Origin: Alphaproteobacteria bacterium
Lineage (GTDB): Bacteria; Pseudomonadota; Alphaproteobacteria; Micropepsales; Micropepsaceae
Assembly (NCBI GenBank): GCA_025350465.1
Contig: JANXXU010000016.1
Location: 86,309-150,308, forward strand
DNA: 64,000 nucleotides
Reading direction: 5' to 3'
The position numbers and the translations under genes are program-made. Every line of letters begins with the position of its first letter. Position 1 is the first letter of the stretch. Below are positions 1-8,484 of this stretch, piece after piece. The notes beneath the pieces are model-generated. The model was not told where the DNA came from. It did no database searches and saw nothing but the letters and a program-made list of their open reading frames with translations.

Positions 1-2
1 CG

Positions 3-1850
3 GGCAACGGCCACTGCTCGTTCGTGCCTGAGGATGTGACAGCCACGGGCGTGAGGTGGGCCGGCCCCGAACATGTGTTCGTCGACATACTCGGCAAATC
101 GAGATGGCACGGCTACGTGCCCTGGGAAGCCACTGAGAAACCAATCCCCGTCCGGTTCCGCAGTGGAGAATATTTGTCGCGGCGTTGGGCGGGATCGATT
201 CTGATCAAATCGGATTGCACGAATCCGAAGATGATGTCAGGCGCCGAACTCGGAGAATTCTTGGGCTCTGTGCCGAACGACGAGCGGCACTTCTTTGTCG
301 GCTTAGGCACCAGACTTGGCTATGTCCTTTACAATGTCGATGCCGAGACCGGTCTGCCGACCATTGTTCACACGTATGGCTTAGAGACGCTCGAAAGCCC
401 ATCGACATCAGAGCTTTTGCTCGATCAAACGGGGACCGTCAGAGTGCGCATCGGAACGGTTGCGGCGAAGCAGCCTGAGCGCCCCAGAGACTTCGACTTT
501 GTGATTCTGGCGCAATTGGCCGGATCGAAGGATTGGCAAGAAGTATATCGCTATCACAGCCGCCCCTTCGTACGTGACGAACGCGAGTTGGACGTCGCCG
601 GTTTTGGCGATGACCCGAACGTTGTCTACGGCGTGTCCCGCAACGGCGGCGATCATTGGACCGCGTATCCCTTGGACCTCAGGACCAAGCAGCTCGGAGC
701 GCCTCTTTTCCCGGACGAGAAGTTCGATGCGGCGGGCTTTTTCTTCGAACCCACAACCAACCGTGTCGTCGGCGTCGAATTCAAGACGCCGGCCGGCACC
801 AAGGTCGATTGGCTCGATCGCGGCTGGCAGCAGATCTATGCCGACTTGCAGGCAACGTTCGAAGGCGAGGAAGTGGTCATCACCTCGGCGACGCGGGACC
901 GGAAGAAGTTGACGGTGCTTGTCACCGGTAGCGCCAATCCAGCCGGCGATTATTACCTCGTCGATCTCAGCCTTCCTCAAGCGACCAAGATCGGCAGCGC
1001 CTATCCGGCGATCACGTCGGGCGTCAACGCGCCACCGAAAGTGATCGCTTACAAAGCGCGCGACGGATTGGCGATGCCGGCTTACCTCACGCTGCCGGCC
1101 GGGTCCGCGCCAAAGGCGATGCCGTTGGTCGTCTTGCCGCATGGTGCGCCGCGCGACGAGCCCGGCTTCGATTGGCTGAGCGAATTTCTGGCTTCGCGCG
1201 GCTATGCTGTTCTCCAACCCGAGTACCGGGGATCGGAAGGCTTCGGGCGCGTCTTCGCCGATGCCGGCCGCAATCAGTGGGGCGCGGCCACCCAGAACGA
1301 CATCTCCGACGGCGTCAAATTTCTCGTCGACCAGGGCATCGCCGATCCGAAGCGGCTGGCGATCTTGGGTTGGTCGTTTGGCGGCTATTCGGCGATGGCG
1401 GGCCTGGCCTTCACGCCTGATCTCTATCGCTGCGGCGTTTCGATCTCCGGGTATTCAGACGTGATGGCGATGGCCTCCTATCAGCAATATGCGCCCTTTC
1501 AACAATCTTCGCAGTTCGCCTGGCCCAGCGATTGGTGGCCGCGCCTCACCGATCACGACGCCTGGAGCGGCCCGCGTTTGTCCAATGCCGTCGACGAAGA
1601 GCGGCTGCATGCCGTCTCACCCGTATTGCATGCCGAGCGCATCGTCGCGCCGCTGCTGCTTATTCACGCCAAGGGCGACAAGCTTGTGCCGATCGCCCAG
1701 AGCGAAGAAATGGCCGATGCACTGAAGAAGCGCGGTAAGCCTTACGACTTTGTCGCATTAGACAGCGAAGACCACGCGCTCGACGATCCCGCCACGCGCA
1801 AAGCGGTGTTGCAGGCCGTCGAACCATTCTTGGCCAAGTGTATGAAGTAA
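3..1850 (+). CDS. S9 family prolyl oligopeptidase-like peptidase, 5' partial
   Basis: This is a serine peptidase of the alpha/beta-hydrolase S9 family, expected to cleave peptides or acyl-peptides. The C-terminal catalytic domain shows the nucleophile motif GWSFGGY (Ser near residue 451 counting from the GTG at 24), an Asp in HAKGDKLVP (about 552) and a His in DSEDHALD (about 584). The first ~330 residues would be the beta-propeller part. The frame is open to the window edge upstream of the GTG at 24, so the true start probably lies outside the window and the gene is 5' truncated here. Family assignment is firm; substrate is unknown. Confidence 0.9.
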   Translation, partial: GNGHCSFVPEDVTATGVRWAGPEHVFVDILGKSRWHGYVPWEATEKPIPVRFRSGEYLSRRWAGSILIKSDCTNPKMMSGAELGEFLGSVPNDERHFFVGLGTRLGYVLYNVDAETGLPTIVHTYGLETLESPSTSELLLDQTGTVRVRIGTVAAKQPERPRDFDFVILAQLAGSKDWQEVYRYHSRPFVRDERELDVAGFGDDPNVVYGVSRNGGDHWTAYPLDLRTKQLGAPLFPDEKFDAAGFFFEPTTNRVVGVEFKTPAGTKVDWLDRGWQQIYADLQATFEGEEVVITSATRDRKKLTVLVTGSANPAGDYYLVDLSLPQATKIGSAYPAITSGVNAPPKVIAYKARDGLAMPAYLTLPAGSAPKAMPLVVLPHGAPRDEPGFDWLSEFLASRGYAVLQPEYRGSEGFGRVFADAGRNQWGAATQNDISDGVKFLVDQGIADPKRLAILGWSFGGYSAMAGLAFTPDLYRCGVSISGYSDVMAMASYQQYAPFQQSSQFAWPSDWWPRLTDHDAWSGPRLSNAVDEERLHAVSPVLHAERIVAPLLLIHAKGDKLVPIAQSEEMADALKKRGKPYDFVALDSEDHALDDPATRKAVLQAVEPFLAKCMK

Positions 1851-2044
1851 GTGTCGCGCGGCGCGGCGGCGTCGCGACATCGCAGCTGCCGGATCGCCAA
1901 AGGAGGCCGCACGGCCGATCCTTCCCGAACGACGCGCCGACACGGTGACCGTCGTTCGCTCAGTCGAACTCGCCTCGCGTGCGCCTCGCCGCTCGCTGAC
2001 GTTCGGGTCGCGCCACCTTGCCGCTCGATCAGAGAAGATCCCGC

Positions 2045-2518
2045 TCATTTGACTCTGGTGAAATCCATCGCCCAATTCATCTCCCAGGTTTTTCCGCCGT
2101 CGGGCGAAAACGCTTGCTCCCAGTGGGCCGAGTTGGCCGTGATGCGCGACCATTGAAAGCGAACCTTGATCGGCTTGCCGTCGAAAATATCGTCGCCTTC
2201 GAAGGTGCCGACGCCGTTCTGGAAATTGCCCATCACCGGTGGTTCCATTCTGTGCGGATCGCGCGCATCGAGCCACCAGATTGCCCAGGTCTGCGTCTTG
2301 GGGTCATAGCCGCGCAGGCCCATCGCGCGATAGCCGCCGCTGGGCAGGTCGACGAAATTGTCGTCCACGGTGCCCTGACCGCCCATCGTCATGGTGAGTT
2401 CGGACGTTCCTTCGAACTCCACCCAGTCGCGGTTGTTGGCGAGCCGCTCCTTCAAGCGGCGATGATGGACGCGCCATTTGCCGATCAGAAAATCGAAATC
2501 GTGGGCGTGGCCGGTCAC
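2045..2518 (-). CDS. DUF1579-like lipocalin-type small protein
   Basis: A 157-residue cytoplasmic protein. The N-terminus FDFLIGKWRVHHRRL followed by a WVEFEGT segment and repeated Trp-rich strands (WAIWWLD, FQWSRI, WEQAFSPDGGKTWE) matches the DUF1579 and lipocalin-like style, a small beta-barrel of unknown ligand. The start is a GTG preceded by GGAGAG about 8 nt upstream. It is transcribed towards the S9 peptidase gene, leaving a 194-bp convergent gap. The specific function is not known; family assignment is from pattern only. Confidence 0.75.
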   Translation of the reverse strand: MTGHAHDFDFLIGKWRVHHRRLKERLANNRDWVEFEGTSELTMTMGGQGTVDDNFVDLPSGGYRAMGLRGYDPKTQTWAIWWLDARDPHRMEPPVMGNFQNGVGTFEGDDIFDGKPIKVRFQWSRITANSAHWEQAFSPDGGKTWEMNWAMDFTRVK

Positions 2519-2611
2519 GGTGGATTCTCTCCGGGTTGGGAGCAGAGGTGTAAGTCGCCAATCCTGACATCCAGTGTCAGGTATTATTCACTCGCGTGAA
2601 AAATATCGGCG

Positions 2612-2767
2612 ATCCGTCTTCCCCCCTTGAGGGGGAAGACGGATGACAGAGCCGTCAGGCGACGGCAGACGGAAGGGGGGACACCTGCGGCAATGCTGTC
2701 CCCCCTTCCGTCTCGCCGCTTCGCTGACGCTCTCGCGTCGAGCCACCTTCCCCCTCAAGGGGGGAGG
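2612..2767. repeat. Compound palindromic element (REP/BIME-like)
   Basis: Three inverted repeats lie in the intergenic region. A perfect 14-bp stem ATCCGTCTTCCCCC (2612-2625) pairs with 2631-2644 over a 5-nt loop. A perfect 17-bp stem AGACGGAAGGGGGGACA (2667-2683) pairs with 2697-2713. A third hairpin lies at 2747-2766. The first and third share the core CCCCCTTGAGGGGGAAG in opposite orientation, so the element is bounded by inverted copies. Such structures are typical of dispersed REP or BIME elements, but no second copy is visible in this window. Confidence 0.6.
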
Positions 2768-2809
2768 ATCAAAGGGCTCGTTGGCGCTCCGTCTCGTGCG
2801 CGGAAGCTC

Positions 2810-3235
2810 TCAGCGCATGTGGGGGGTGCAGAGGCTGCCGCCACCGGTGCATGACGGACGACCCTGAAGTTCGCGGATGCGCTGTTCGGTCACGCGGATC
2901 TCACAGTCGGCATGGGCGAGCCAGTAGTCCTCGTTGCCCGACGTGCCGTCGCCGTATTCGTATTTGCACTCCTTATCCTTGTAGACGATCCAGGCGCGCT
3001 CGACATCGCGCAGCGCCTTGGAGTTTCCGACATAAAACGTCTTTTGCGTCAGTAATGATTGATAGATGTCGTCGAGCGCTTTGTTCGCCGCCGCGAGATT
3101 TGCCGCGTAGCATTGGTGGAAGGCGGTGGCGGACTGGATGACAGCGGCGCAGTTCTGTTTCGCGCAAAGGGGTTCGTCGGCCGCCGCTGCGCTGACCGAT
3201 GCGCATGCTGCGACAAGAAAAATCACGGCTTTCAT
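2810..3235 (-). CDS. LprI/DUF1311-family secreted protein
   Basis: A 141-residue secreted protein. A signal peptide (MKAVIFLVAACASVSAAAA) is followed by a Cys-containing helical domain with CAKQNCAAVIQSATAFHQCY, ALDDIYQSLL and the ALRDVERAWIVYKDKECKYE block typical of the LprI/DUF1311 family. Some members inhibit lysozyme; that activity is not implied here by any unique residue. The start ATG has AGGAG six nt upstream. It heads a run of three minus-strand genes for small exported proteins. Confidence 0.8.
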   Translation of the reverse strand: MKAVIFLVAACASVSAAAADEPLCAKQNCAAVIQSATAFHQCYAANLAAANKALDDIYQSLLTQKTFYVGNSKALRDVERAWIVYKDKECKYEYGDGTSGNEDYWLAHADCEIRVTEQRIRELQGRPSCTGGGSLCTPHMR

Positions 3236-3304
3236 CCGGCGCTCCTCAACTGGTCCGCCTTCATCTTAGCGCGGAATGCAGCACGTTGCCCGGGTCGTTT
3301 GCCC

Positions 3305-3565
3305 TCAACTCTTGGGCTTCTTTATCCGCTTTAGGCATTTCTCGTAGGCCTTCTCCGCCGTCGCGTCGCACCGATCGCGGCCGACGTCGGTGTAGTGGGC
3401 GCACCGGTGCAGCGCTTGCGAGCGTTCGCTGTCGCAGGTCTCCTCGGTCGTCGCCGATGTCTCCGCGCCGTGCGGACTTGGCGATGCGCTCGTCGCTGCG
3501 ACGGCCGCCGGCGAGGAAAACGACAGCGCAAATATTACGACCGTGAAAGCCATCATGCTTGTCAT
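3305..3565 (-). CDS. Small secreted Cys-containing protein
   Basis: An 86-residue protein with a signal peptide ending near PAAVAA and a mature domain carrying four cysteines (ETCDSE, HRCAHY, RDRCDA, YEKCLK) spaced as two probable helices, so two disulfides are likely in the periplasm. The C-terminus is basic (KRIKKPKS). No family was recognised. It lies between two other minus-strand secreted-protein genes with 69- and 27-bp gaps. Confidence 0.6.
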   Translation of the reverse strand: MTSMMAFTVVIFALSFSSPAAVAATSASPSPHGAETSATTEETCDSERSQALHRCAHYTDVGRDRCDATAEKAYEKCLKRIKKPKS

Positions 3566-3592
3566 CGTGCGTCCCGTTCAATCGGTGCGAAG

Positions 3593-4096
3593 CTAGAGCG
3601 AAGGCCTCAACGGCAGGCCTGCCTCTCTCTCGCAACTCGCCTCGTTCTCCGCTTCATATTTGGCGTCTTCAGGAGCGCCGCCGCGCCGCGCCAGGTTCGA
3701 CTCATGGCGAAGGAGCACGCATTCAGGCGGCGTCAAATACTCGATCGCAAAATAATTGACATCAGTCGATTTTAGCTTCCGGCCCGAGGCACGGCGGGCA
3801 GCGACGAGATCGTAGTATTGCCGAGTCAAACACATGCTTTCGGCATCGTAGTCCGCCATTGCCTTGCCATCTCTGACGAATGCGCCCGTCTCGCCTCTTG
3901 TCACGGGATTCGTCAGAGCCGCGACGGCGGCAATTTGAGCGTCGGTCATCTTGCAGGAAGCGGCTGGCGCGCCGTTCGCCTGTCCAACCACGAGCGCGGC
4001 AATCCACGGGCCGAGCGCAACGAACGCTAGGGTGTGCCGGGCCGGCAACGAAGTGCCAAACACGATTCGGGTCCTCCGCGTACGGACGATTGTCAC
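3593..4096 (-). CDS. Hypothetical exported protein
   Basis: A 167-residue protein with a long basic N-terminus and one hydrophobic stretch (HTLAFVALGPWIAALVVGQ), consistent with a signal peptide if translation starts at the internal GTG of VFGTSLP. The mature part has a few Cys and the segments MTDAQIAAVAALTNP and CLTRQYYDLVAARRASG. The GTG at 4096 is used because it gives the longest frame, but a later start is likely. No family recognised. Confidence 0.5.
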   Translation of the reverse strand: MTIVRTRRTRIVFGTSLPARHTLAFVALGPWIAALVVGQANGAPAASCKMTDAQIAAVAALTNPVTRGETGAFVRDGKAMADYDAESMCLTRQYYDLVAARRASGRKLKSTDVNYFAIEYLTPPECVLLRHESNLARRGGAPEDAKYEAENEASCEREAGLPLRPSL

Positions 4097-4421
4097 TCGC
4101 GTCAGGCAGTCATTCTATCACATGGCAGGGTTGCTTTGGAGAAGAAGTCGCGATCTACGGCGCCATCCGGTGCCTCATATTGTGCGGCCGCCAAAGCTTG
4201 CTGGAGGTCGGTTAACGTGCGGCGGGCGATGGCGGCGCGAACGTACGCGGTTGCAACAAGGCGCGCAGACGAGCGGTTTTGCGCGCCTTGCGACTGAGCA
4301 ATTGATTTCAAATTGCTGATTTTACCTCTCGTACATCTTCCAAAAATACGCTGCATGCGAAGGCATTTCCCGCGCACGTTTCATTGTCGGGATTGAGCCT
4401 TCGCTGCAATGGGAGTAATTC
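4097..4421. other. Intergenic region upstream of the Flp pilin gene
   Basis: 325 bp without a convincing gene. A 91-codon minus-strand frame crosses it, but it has an unusual composition, no ribosome-binding site and no recognisable domain. The promoter of the downstream pilin gene should lie here. No clear promoter motif was picked out. Confidence 0.4.
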
Positions 4422-4583
4422 ATGATCCAGTTCACGAAACGCTTTGCGGCCGATCAGTCGGGTGCAACCGCGATTGAGTACGGCTTGATCGCCGCATCGA
4501 TTGCCGTGGTCATCATCACGGCCGTTCAGCTTCTGGGTACGAAGCTGACAACGACCTTCACGTCGGTCGCAAACGCTCTCTAA
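4422..4583 (+). CDS. flp: Flp/Tad-family type IVb pilin
   Basis: A 53-residue pilin, the structural subunit of the Flp/Tad adhesive pilus. The short basic leader MIQFTKRFAADQSG is followed by the conserved ATAIEYGLIAASIAVVII block, containing the Glu and Tyr typical of Flp pilins, and a single hydrophobic helix. A prepilin peptidase is expected to cut before the ATAIEY block. A strong terminator follows. A second pilin at 58,259 has the same length and is nearly identical from residue 13. A TadG/TadE operon lies 470 bp downstream. Confidence 0.93.
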   Translation: MIQFTKRFAADQSGATAIEYGLIAASIAVVIITAVQLLGTKLTTTFTSVANAL

Positions 4584-4631
4584 CGTTGGCGGAGGGATCT
4601 AACGATCGGTTGACGCCATCGTATCGGTTGC

Positions 4632-4665
4632 TGGGGGCTGCTCGCCGGGCGGCCCCCTCTTTTAT
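4632..4665 (+). terminator. Rho-independent terminator after flp
   Basis: The stem GGGGGC (4633-4638) pairs with GCCCCC (4652-4657) and is followed by TCTTTTATT. It lies 50 bp after the pilin stop codon. Confidence 0.75.
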
Positions 4666-5048
4666 TCGGCGTACCGACGGTTCCCTGGAGTCAGTTCGAT
4701 CGGGCCGCCGCTTGCGAGTTCGAGCCGGCGGCGAAAGCCATCGCCGGCGTCCACTATTTTTCGGTCGGCATGCGACAGCTCGCGTTGTGCGCGAGGTTCT
4801 TCGGATAAAACCGTCAGACATGTCCGCGTCGCTACGATCTTCCTAATTTTCTTGGTTGATGAAACGTTGCTCGACCGGAACGCAAAGCGCCCTCTTTAAG
4901 GAGTCGCTTGAAGATCGCGGATCTCCGGTTGCTTAACGGCCCATAATGTCGTTGCAAAGCGGATCGACGGCTTTTGCGGTCGCCGGTTCAGAACTTCTTA
5001 AAGCCGGAGACCTACGCTTCCCGCTTATATGCGGCGCCTTTCGCGCTG
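4666..5048. other. Intergenic region between flp and tadG
   Basis: About 380 bp. Two overlapping opposite-strand frames (around 4,560-4,850) mirror each other and look like compositional shadows. Nothing else is supported. The tadG promoter is expected here. Confidence 0.4.
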
Positions 5049-6350
5049 ATGGGCAGGACCATGATCGCTGGCTTCAATCGTCGGTTTTGGCGCGACAACG
5101 GTGCGAATGTCGCGATGATTTTTGCGTTGACCTCGATTCCGATGGTCTACATGGTCGGGATGGGGATCGACTACACGTCGGCAGCCGATCGCCAGGTGCA
5201 ACTCAACGCTGCCGGTGACGCAGCCGTGTTGGCCGGCGTGACGCCGAAGATGATGGCGCAACCTCAATCGGCATCGATTACCGCAACCACGAACACGTTC
5301 AATGCTCAGGCTAAGCTGATAAATGGCGTCAGCTACAGCCCCACGAACGTGACCGTCACGGCTTCCATTGTCAACGGCAAGCGTGTGGTGCAGCTCACGT
5401 ATAAAGCGGCCTCGCAAAACGCGTTTCCCGGCATTCTCATGCAAGACACGATTGCGCTGAACGGCAGCGCGCAATCGACGGCGGGCATCGCGCCCAACAT
5501 CAATTTCTATCTGCTGCTCGACGCCTCGCCGTCCATGGCGATCGCGGCGACGCAAACCGACATCAATACGATGGTGTCGAAGACGGCGAGCCAAGGCGGT
5601 TGCGCCTTCGGTTGCCATGAGTCGCACCCGTCGTCGGATAATTTGGGCAATCCGGGTGGCGAAGACAATTACGCGCTGGCACGCAATCTCGGTGTGACCC
5701 TGCGCATCGATCTGGTACAAAAAGCCGCCGTCGATCTCATGAACGCCGCGGTCTCGGCGGAGGCGACGAACGGCGCCGCCTATCAGATGGCGACCTATAC
5801 CTTCGACACCAACTTCAACACGATCGGCGCGCTGACATCGAACCTGGCATTCGCCGCGACGCAGGCGGCCAATGTTGCCTTGCTGCAGGTCTACTCGAAC
5901 AATTGGCTCACCTCGGTAAAGAACAACAGCGACGAGGACACGAACTACGACAACGCCATGACGAGCATCAACGGCAAGATGCCGCTGCCCGGCCTCGGGA
6001 CGAATGCGCTGAACGATACGCCTCAGGAAGTGCTGTTCTTCGTCACCGACGGTGTCGAAGACGAACTCTCGGGTGGCTCCCGCAAAGAGTCGGTCATGGA
6101 TCCGGCGCAATGCACGACCATCAAGAATCGCGGCATTCGCATCGCCGTCTTGTACACGGAGTATCTGCCGCTGCCGACCAACGCCTGGTATGTCGCGCAT
6201 ATTGCCCCGTTCCAAGCCAACATCGGGACCAACCTGCAGAACTGCGCGTCGCCCGGCCTCTACTACAAGGTTCAAACCGGCGGCGATATTTCCGGTGCTT
6301 TGATCGGCCTGTTCCAGCTCGCGGTTCAAACCGCTTATCTGTCCCAATAA
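5049..6350 (+). CDS. TadG-like pilus protein with von Willebrand factor A domain
   Basis: A Tad-pilus-associated protein. The N-terminus (FWRDNGANVAMIFALTSIPMVYMVGMGIDYTSA) is the TadE/TadG membrane anchor. A large periplasmic domain carries NFYLLLDASPSMAIAAT, with the DxSxS metal-ion-dependent adhesion motif of vWA domains, and a later VLFFVTDGVEDE. ATG 5049 was chosen because it leaves a typical short leader before the anchor. An in-frame TTG at 4974 would add 25 residues and ATG 5061 is also possible. It is the first gene of a three-gene operon, with the next start 13 bp after its stop. Confidence 0.85.
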   Translation: MGRTMIAGFNRRFWRDNGANVAMIFALTSIPMVYMVGMGIDYTSAADRQVQLNAAGDAAVLAGVTPKMMAQPQSASITATTNTFNAQAKLINGVSYSPTNVTVTASIVNGKRVVQLTYKAASQNAFPGILMQDTIALNGSAQSTAGIAPNINFYLLLDASPSMAIAATQTDINTMVSKTASQGGCAFGCHESHPSSDNLGNPGGEDNYALARNLGVTLRIDLVQKAAVDLMNAAVSAEATNGAAYQMATYTFDTNFNTIGALTSNLAFAATQAANVALLQVYSNNWLTSVKNNSDEDTNYDNAMTSINGKMPLPGLGTNALNDTPQEVLFFVTDGVEDELSGGSRKESVMDPAQCTTIKNRGIRIAVLYTEYLPLPTNAWYVAHIAPFQANIGTNLQNCASPGLYYKVQTGGDISGALIGLFQLAVQTAYLSQ

Positions 6351-6363
6351 AGGAGCGCGCGTC

Positions 6364-6918
6364 GTGAGCACGCCAATCAGCCGATTTGGACTCAACCCGT
6401 TCCGCAAAGGCAGCTGGTTGCGCCGGTTCTGCCAATCCAAGAACGGCAGCGCGATCGTCGAGTTTGCTTTCATCGCGCCGCCCTTCGTCGCTTTGCTCGT
6501 CGCTATGATGGAGACCACACTCGTATTCTTTGCGCAGCAGTTTCTCCAAACCGCGACGACGCAAACGGCGCGCTTGATTCTGACCGGTCAGGCGCAGGCG
6601 CAGAACATGACGGCGGCCCAGTTTCAGCAAGCCGTCTGTGGGAACGGCGCCGCCCTCTTCACGTGCGCCGGGCTCTACGTGAACGTTCAGAAATTCAGCT
6701 CGTTCGGGTCGATAGCGATGCTCAGCCCCGTGTCGAACGGCAATTTCACACCCGCCGGCTTGAAGTTCTCGATGGGGACCCCCGGCGACATCATGCTCGT
6801 GCAAGTCTTCTATCAGTGGCCCGTCTACCTCGCGCCGCTGGGCTTCGACATTTCGAACTTGAAGGGCAACATGAGATTGCTCGTCGGCACCGCCGTCTTT
6901 CGCAACGAACCTTACTAG
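6364..6918 (+). CDS. TadE-like pilus assembly protein
   Basis: A 184-residue pseudopilin-like protein. After a basic leader comes SKNGSAIVEFAFIAPPFVALLVAMMETTLVFF, the TadE signature with Glu five residues into the hydrophobic helix. The remainder is periplasmic, ending in a segment that places the chain near the membrane. The GTG start follows an AGGAG 12 nt upstream. It sits between a TadG-like and another TadE-like gene, so the three probably act together in Flp pilus assembly. Confidence 0.85.
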   Translation: MSTPISRFGLNPFRKGSWLRRFCQSKNGSAIVEFAFIAPPFVALLVAMMETTLVFFAQQFLQTATTQTARLILTGQAQAQNMTAAQFQQAVCGNGAALFTCAGLYVNVQKFSSFGSIAMLSPVSNGNFTPAGLKFSMGTPGDIMLVQVFYQWPVYLAPLGFDISNLKGNMRLLVGTAVFRNEPY

Positions 6919-6933
6919 GGAAGCTCTCGCGTC

Positions 6934-7494
6934 ATGGCCCTCTTCAGCGCAATTCGACGGACGCGTCTAAACCTCTCCAGGTTCATCACCGATCAGCGCG
7001 GCATGAGCGCCGTCGAATTTGCATTGCTTCTGCCTTTCATGGTGTTGCTCTATTTGGGTGGCGTCGAGGTAGCGCAGGGCGTTTCCATCAATCGCATGAT
7101 CGCGCTGACGTCGAGCACGGTGACAAATCTCGTCGCGCAGTACACGACCATCAGCGCCAGCCAGGACATGCCCGACATTCTCAATGCGTCGGCGCAAATC
7201 ATGACGCCCTACGCGGGCGGGAGTACGGCCGTGGTCATATCGGCTATCTCGATCGACGCGAGCGGCACGGCCACCGTGACGTGGAGCCAGGCACTTCACA
7301 CCAGCGCCAGGGTCGTGGGATCGGTCGTTTCGGTTCCGTCTGGCCTCAACACGCCCAACACCACGGTGCTCTTGGGCGAAGCAAAATACTCCTACACGCC
7401 GACGATCGATTTCCTCCACCTCGGCATGATGACGATCTCTTCGTCCATATACATGCTTCCCCGTTCATCGTCGACGATCACGCTTACGGGCTAG
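6934..7494 (+). CDS. TadE-like pilus assembly protein
   Basis: A 186-residue TadE/TadF-type protein: ITDQRGMSAVEFALLLPFMVLLYLGGVEVAQ gives the Glu-containing N-terminal membrane helix, followed by a periplasmic domain rich in Ser, Thr and Val. It is the last gene of the TadG-TadE-TadE operon, 15 bp after the preceding stop codon. The rest of a tad cluster (tadA, B, C, rcpA, cpaA) is not in this window. Confidence 0.83.
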   Translation: MALFSAIRRTRLNLSRFITDQRGMSAVEFALLLPFMVLLYLGGVEVAQGVSINRMIALTSSTVTNLVAQYTTISASQDMPDILNASAQIMTPYAGGSTAVVISAISIDASGTATVTWSQALHTSARVVGSVVSVPSGLNTPNTTVLLGEAKYSYTPTIDFLHLGMMTISSSIYMLPRSSSTITLTG

Positions 7495-7516
7495 TCGCGG
7501 GAAGACCCAAGGCCTC

Positions 7517-7765
7517 TCATTTGGCGCTGGTCGCTCGACAGCAGTCGTCCCATTGGCGGTCGCAGGTGCTTCGAATATCGGAGCACAGATACCAATCCTT
7601 CGTGCATTTGTCGTCGAGCAAGACGCTGTCGACGCATTTTCCGCCGCGCGCGGGCGGCATCGTCGAGCTTGCCGTCGATCGCGCACCGGCCGGGTGAACC
7701 GCGTCTCGCGCATTATCGCACGCCGTGAGGGCGACAACGGCGAAGAACATCACAATCATCTTCAT
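7517..7765 (-). CDS. Small Cys-rich lipoprotein
   Basis: An 82-residue putative lipoprotein with lipobox LTAC at residue 16, then a mature region with six further cysteines (GKCVD, DKCTK, YLCSD, STCDR, DDCCR). The ATG has AAAGGAG seven nt upstream. It converges on the tad operon with a 22-bp gap. No family recognised. Confidence 0.65.
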   Translation of the reverse strand: MKMIVMFFAVVALTACDNARDAVHPAGARSTASSTMPPARGGKCVDSVLLDDKCTKDWYLCSDIRSTCDRQWDDCCRATSAK

Positions 7766-7810
7766 CGATGACTCCTTTGGCCAACACAGTGCCGCGCGCA
7801 GGGCCGCGTC

Positions 7811-7969
7811 CTAAGTATCACGCTTGAGCGCAAAGGCAATGTGGCTCCGGCCTTTTTCGCGGATCACAATACGCGCGATCGTCTCAGTGCGCGTGAGTGC
7901 GGCGCTGCCGGGCGGAGTGGAAGGCGCGAGGTAGTCCGCAAGAATCCACTTGACACGAAGCTCGCTCAT
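7811..7969 (-). CDS. Possible small protein
   Basis: A 52-codon frame from ATG 7969 (MSELRVKWILADYL...). It has a balanced amino-acid composition, but no clear ribosome-binding site and no recognised family. A longer version would start at 8002. It sits at the boundary between host genes and phage-derived DNA. Low confidence. Confidence 0.25.
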   Translation of the reverse strand: MSELRVKWILADYLAPSTPPGSAALTRTETIARIVIREKGRSHIAFALKRDT

Positions 7970-8014
7970 TCGCACACATGCACACACAAATTCACTGATC
8001 ATCGCCAGATGCTC

Positions 8015-8040
8015 GCCCGGCCGCCGACGCCGGGCTTTTT
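8015..8040 (+). terminator. Rho-independent terminator at the left edge of the phage region
   Basis: GCCCGG (8015-8020) pairs with CCGGGC (8030-8035) and is followed directly by TTTTT. No plus-strand gene is recognisable just upstream, so it may be left over from a deleted phage transcript. Confidence 0.6.
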
Positions 8041-8114
8041 GTTGCGCCCGCGCGCGACGCCTGACTCAGGAAAGCCGCAGGTCAAATTTGCGCAGTTCGC
8101 CGACACGAGGCAGC

Positions 8115-8285
8115 GTGACGGTACGGGTGCCTCACAACTATCAGCCGCGCGATTATCAGCTGAACGCCTGGGGCGCGCTTGAGAACGGCGTGAAGCGGGC
8201 GGTTTTGGTCTGGCATCGCCGGGCCGGCAAGGATTTGATGCTGCTCAACCGCACGATCGCGGCGTCTCAAGATCGGATCGGCCTT
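8115..8285 (+). pseudogene. Phage terminase large subunit, N-terminal fragment
   Basis: The GTG at 8115 opens a frame reading VPHNYQPRDYQLNAWGAL and AVLVWHRRAGKDLMLLN. The HRRAGKD segment matches the Walker-A-like ATPase motif of T7-type large terminases, which package phage DNA. Only about 55 residues remain of an expected 500-600. Homology stops near 8285, where the sequence becomes the end of an unrelated tail protein in another frame. A large deletion has removed the rest. Confidence 0.7.
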
Positions 8286-8484
8286 CCAAGCGGCGGACTT
8301 CGCCATCGAGCTGAGCGGCGGCGCCGTCGTCACGCAGGCGTCGGGCTCCATTCCGGTTTCGTTTTCTCGCGTGCGCCTTGGCCACAATGACAGTCCCGGC
8401 GGCTGGTTGTTCGGTCACGTCAAGGCCTTTGATGCCTTCCCCTCGCGTCTCTCCAACGCGCAGCTTCAGGCGCTCACGCTCTGA
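8279..8484 (+). pseudogene. C-terminal fragment of a phage tail or LamG-like protein
   Basis: In the frame starting near 8280 the translation reads FQAADFAIELSGGAVVT, then FSRVRLGHNDSPGGWLFG, and ends FPSRLSNAQLQALTL before the TGA at 8482. The pattern is that of the final strands of a concanavalin/LamG-type domain found at the ends of phage tail or fibre proteins. There is no start codon. It is joined out of frame to the terminase fragment. Its stop overlaps the next start (TGATG). Confidence 0.5.

Noticed and set aside
408..1217. 269-codon minus-strand frame
   Set aside because: Antisense shadow of the S9 peptidase gene; Arg-rich, no domain or ribosome-binding site.
4102..4377. 91-codon minus-strand frame upstream of flp
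   Set aside because: No ribosome-binding site and unusual composition; more likely promoter region.
5025..6518. 497-codon minus-strand frame
   Set aside because: Lies antisense to the TadG and TadE genes; composition (Arg/Gly/Val-rich) is typical of shadow frames in GC-rich DNA.
7950..8390. 146-codon frame as an intact gene
   Set aside because: Only its middle (8,115-8,285) matches a terminase; the rest is upstream noise and out-of-frame tail-protein DNA.
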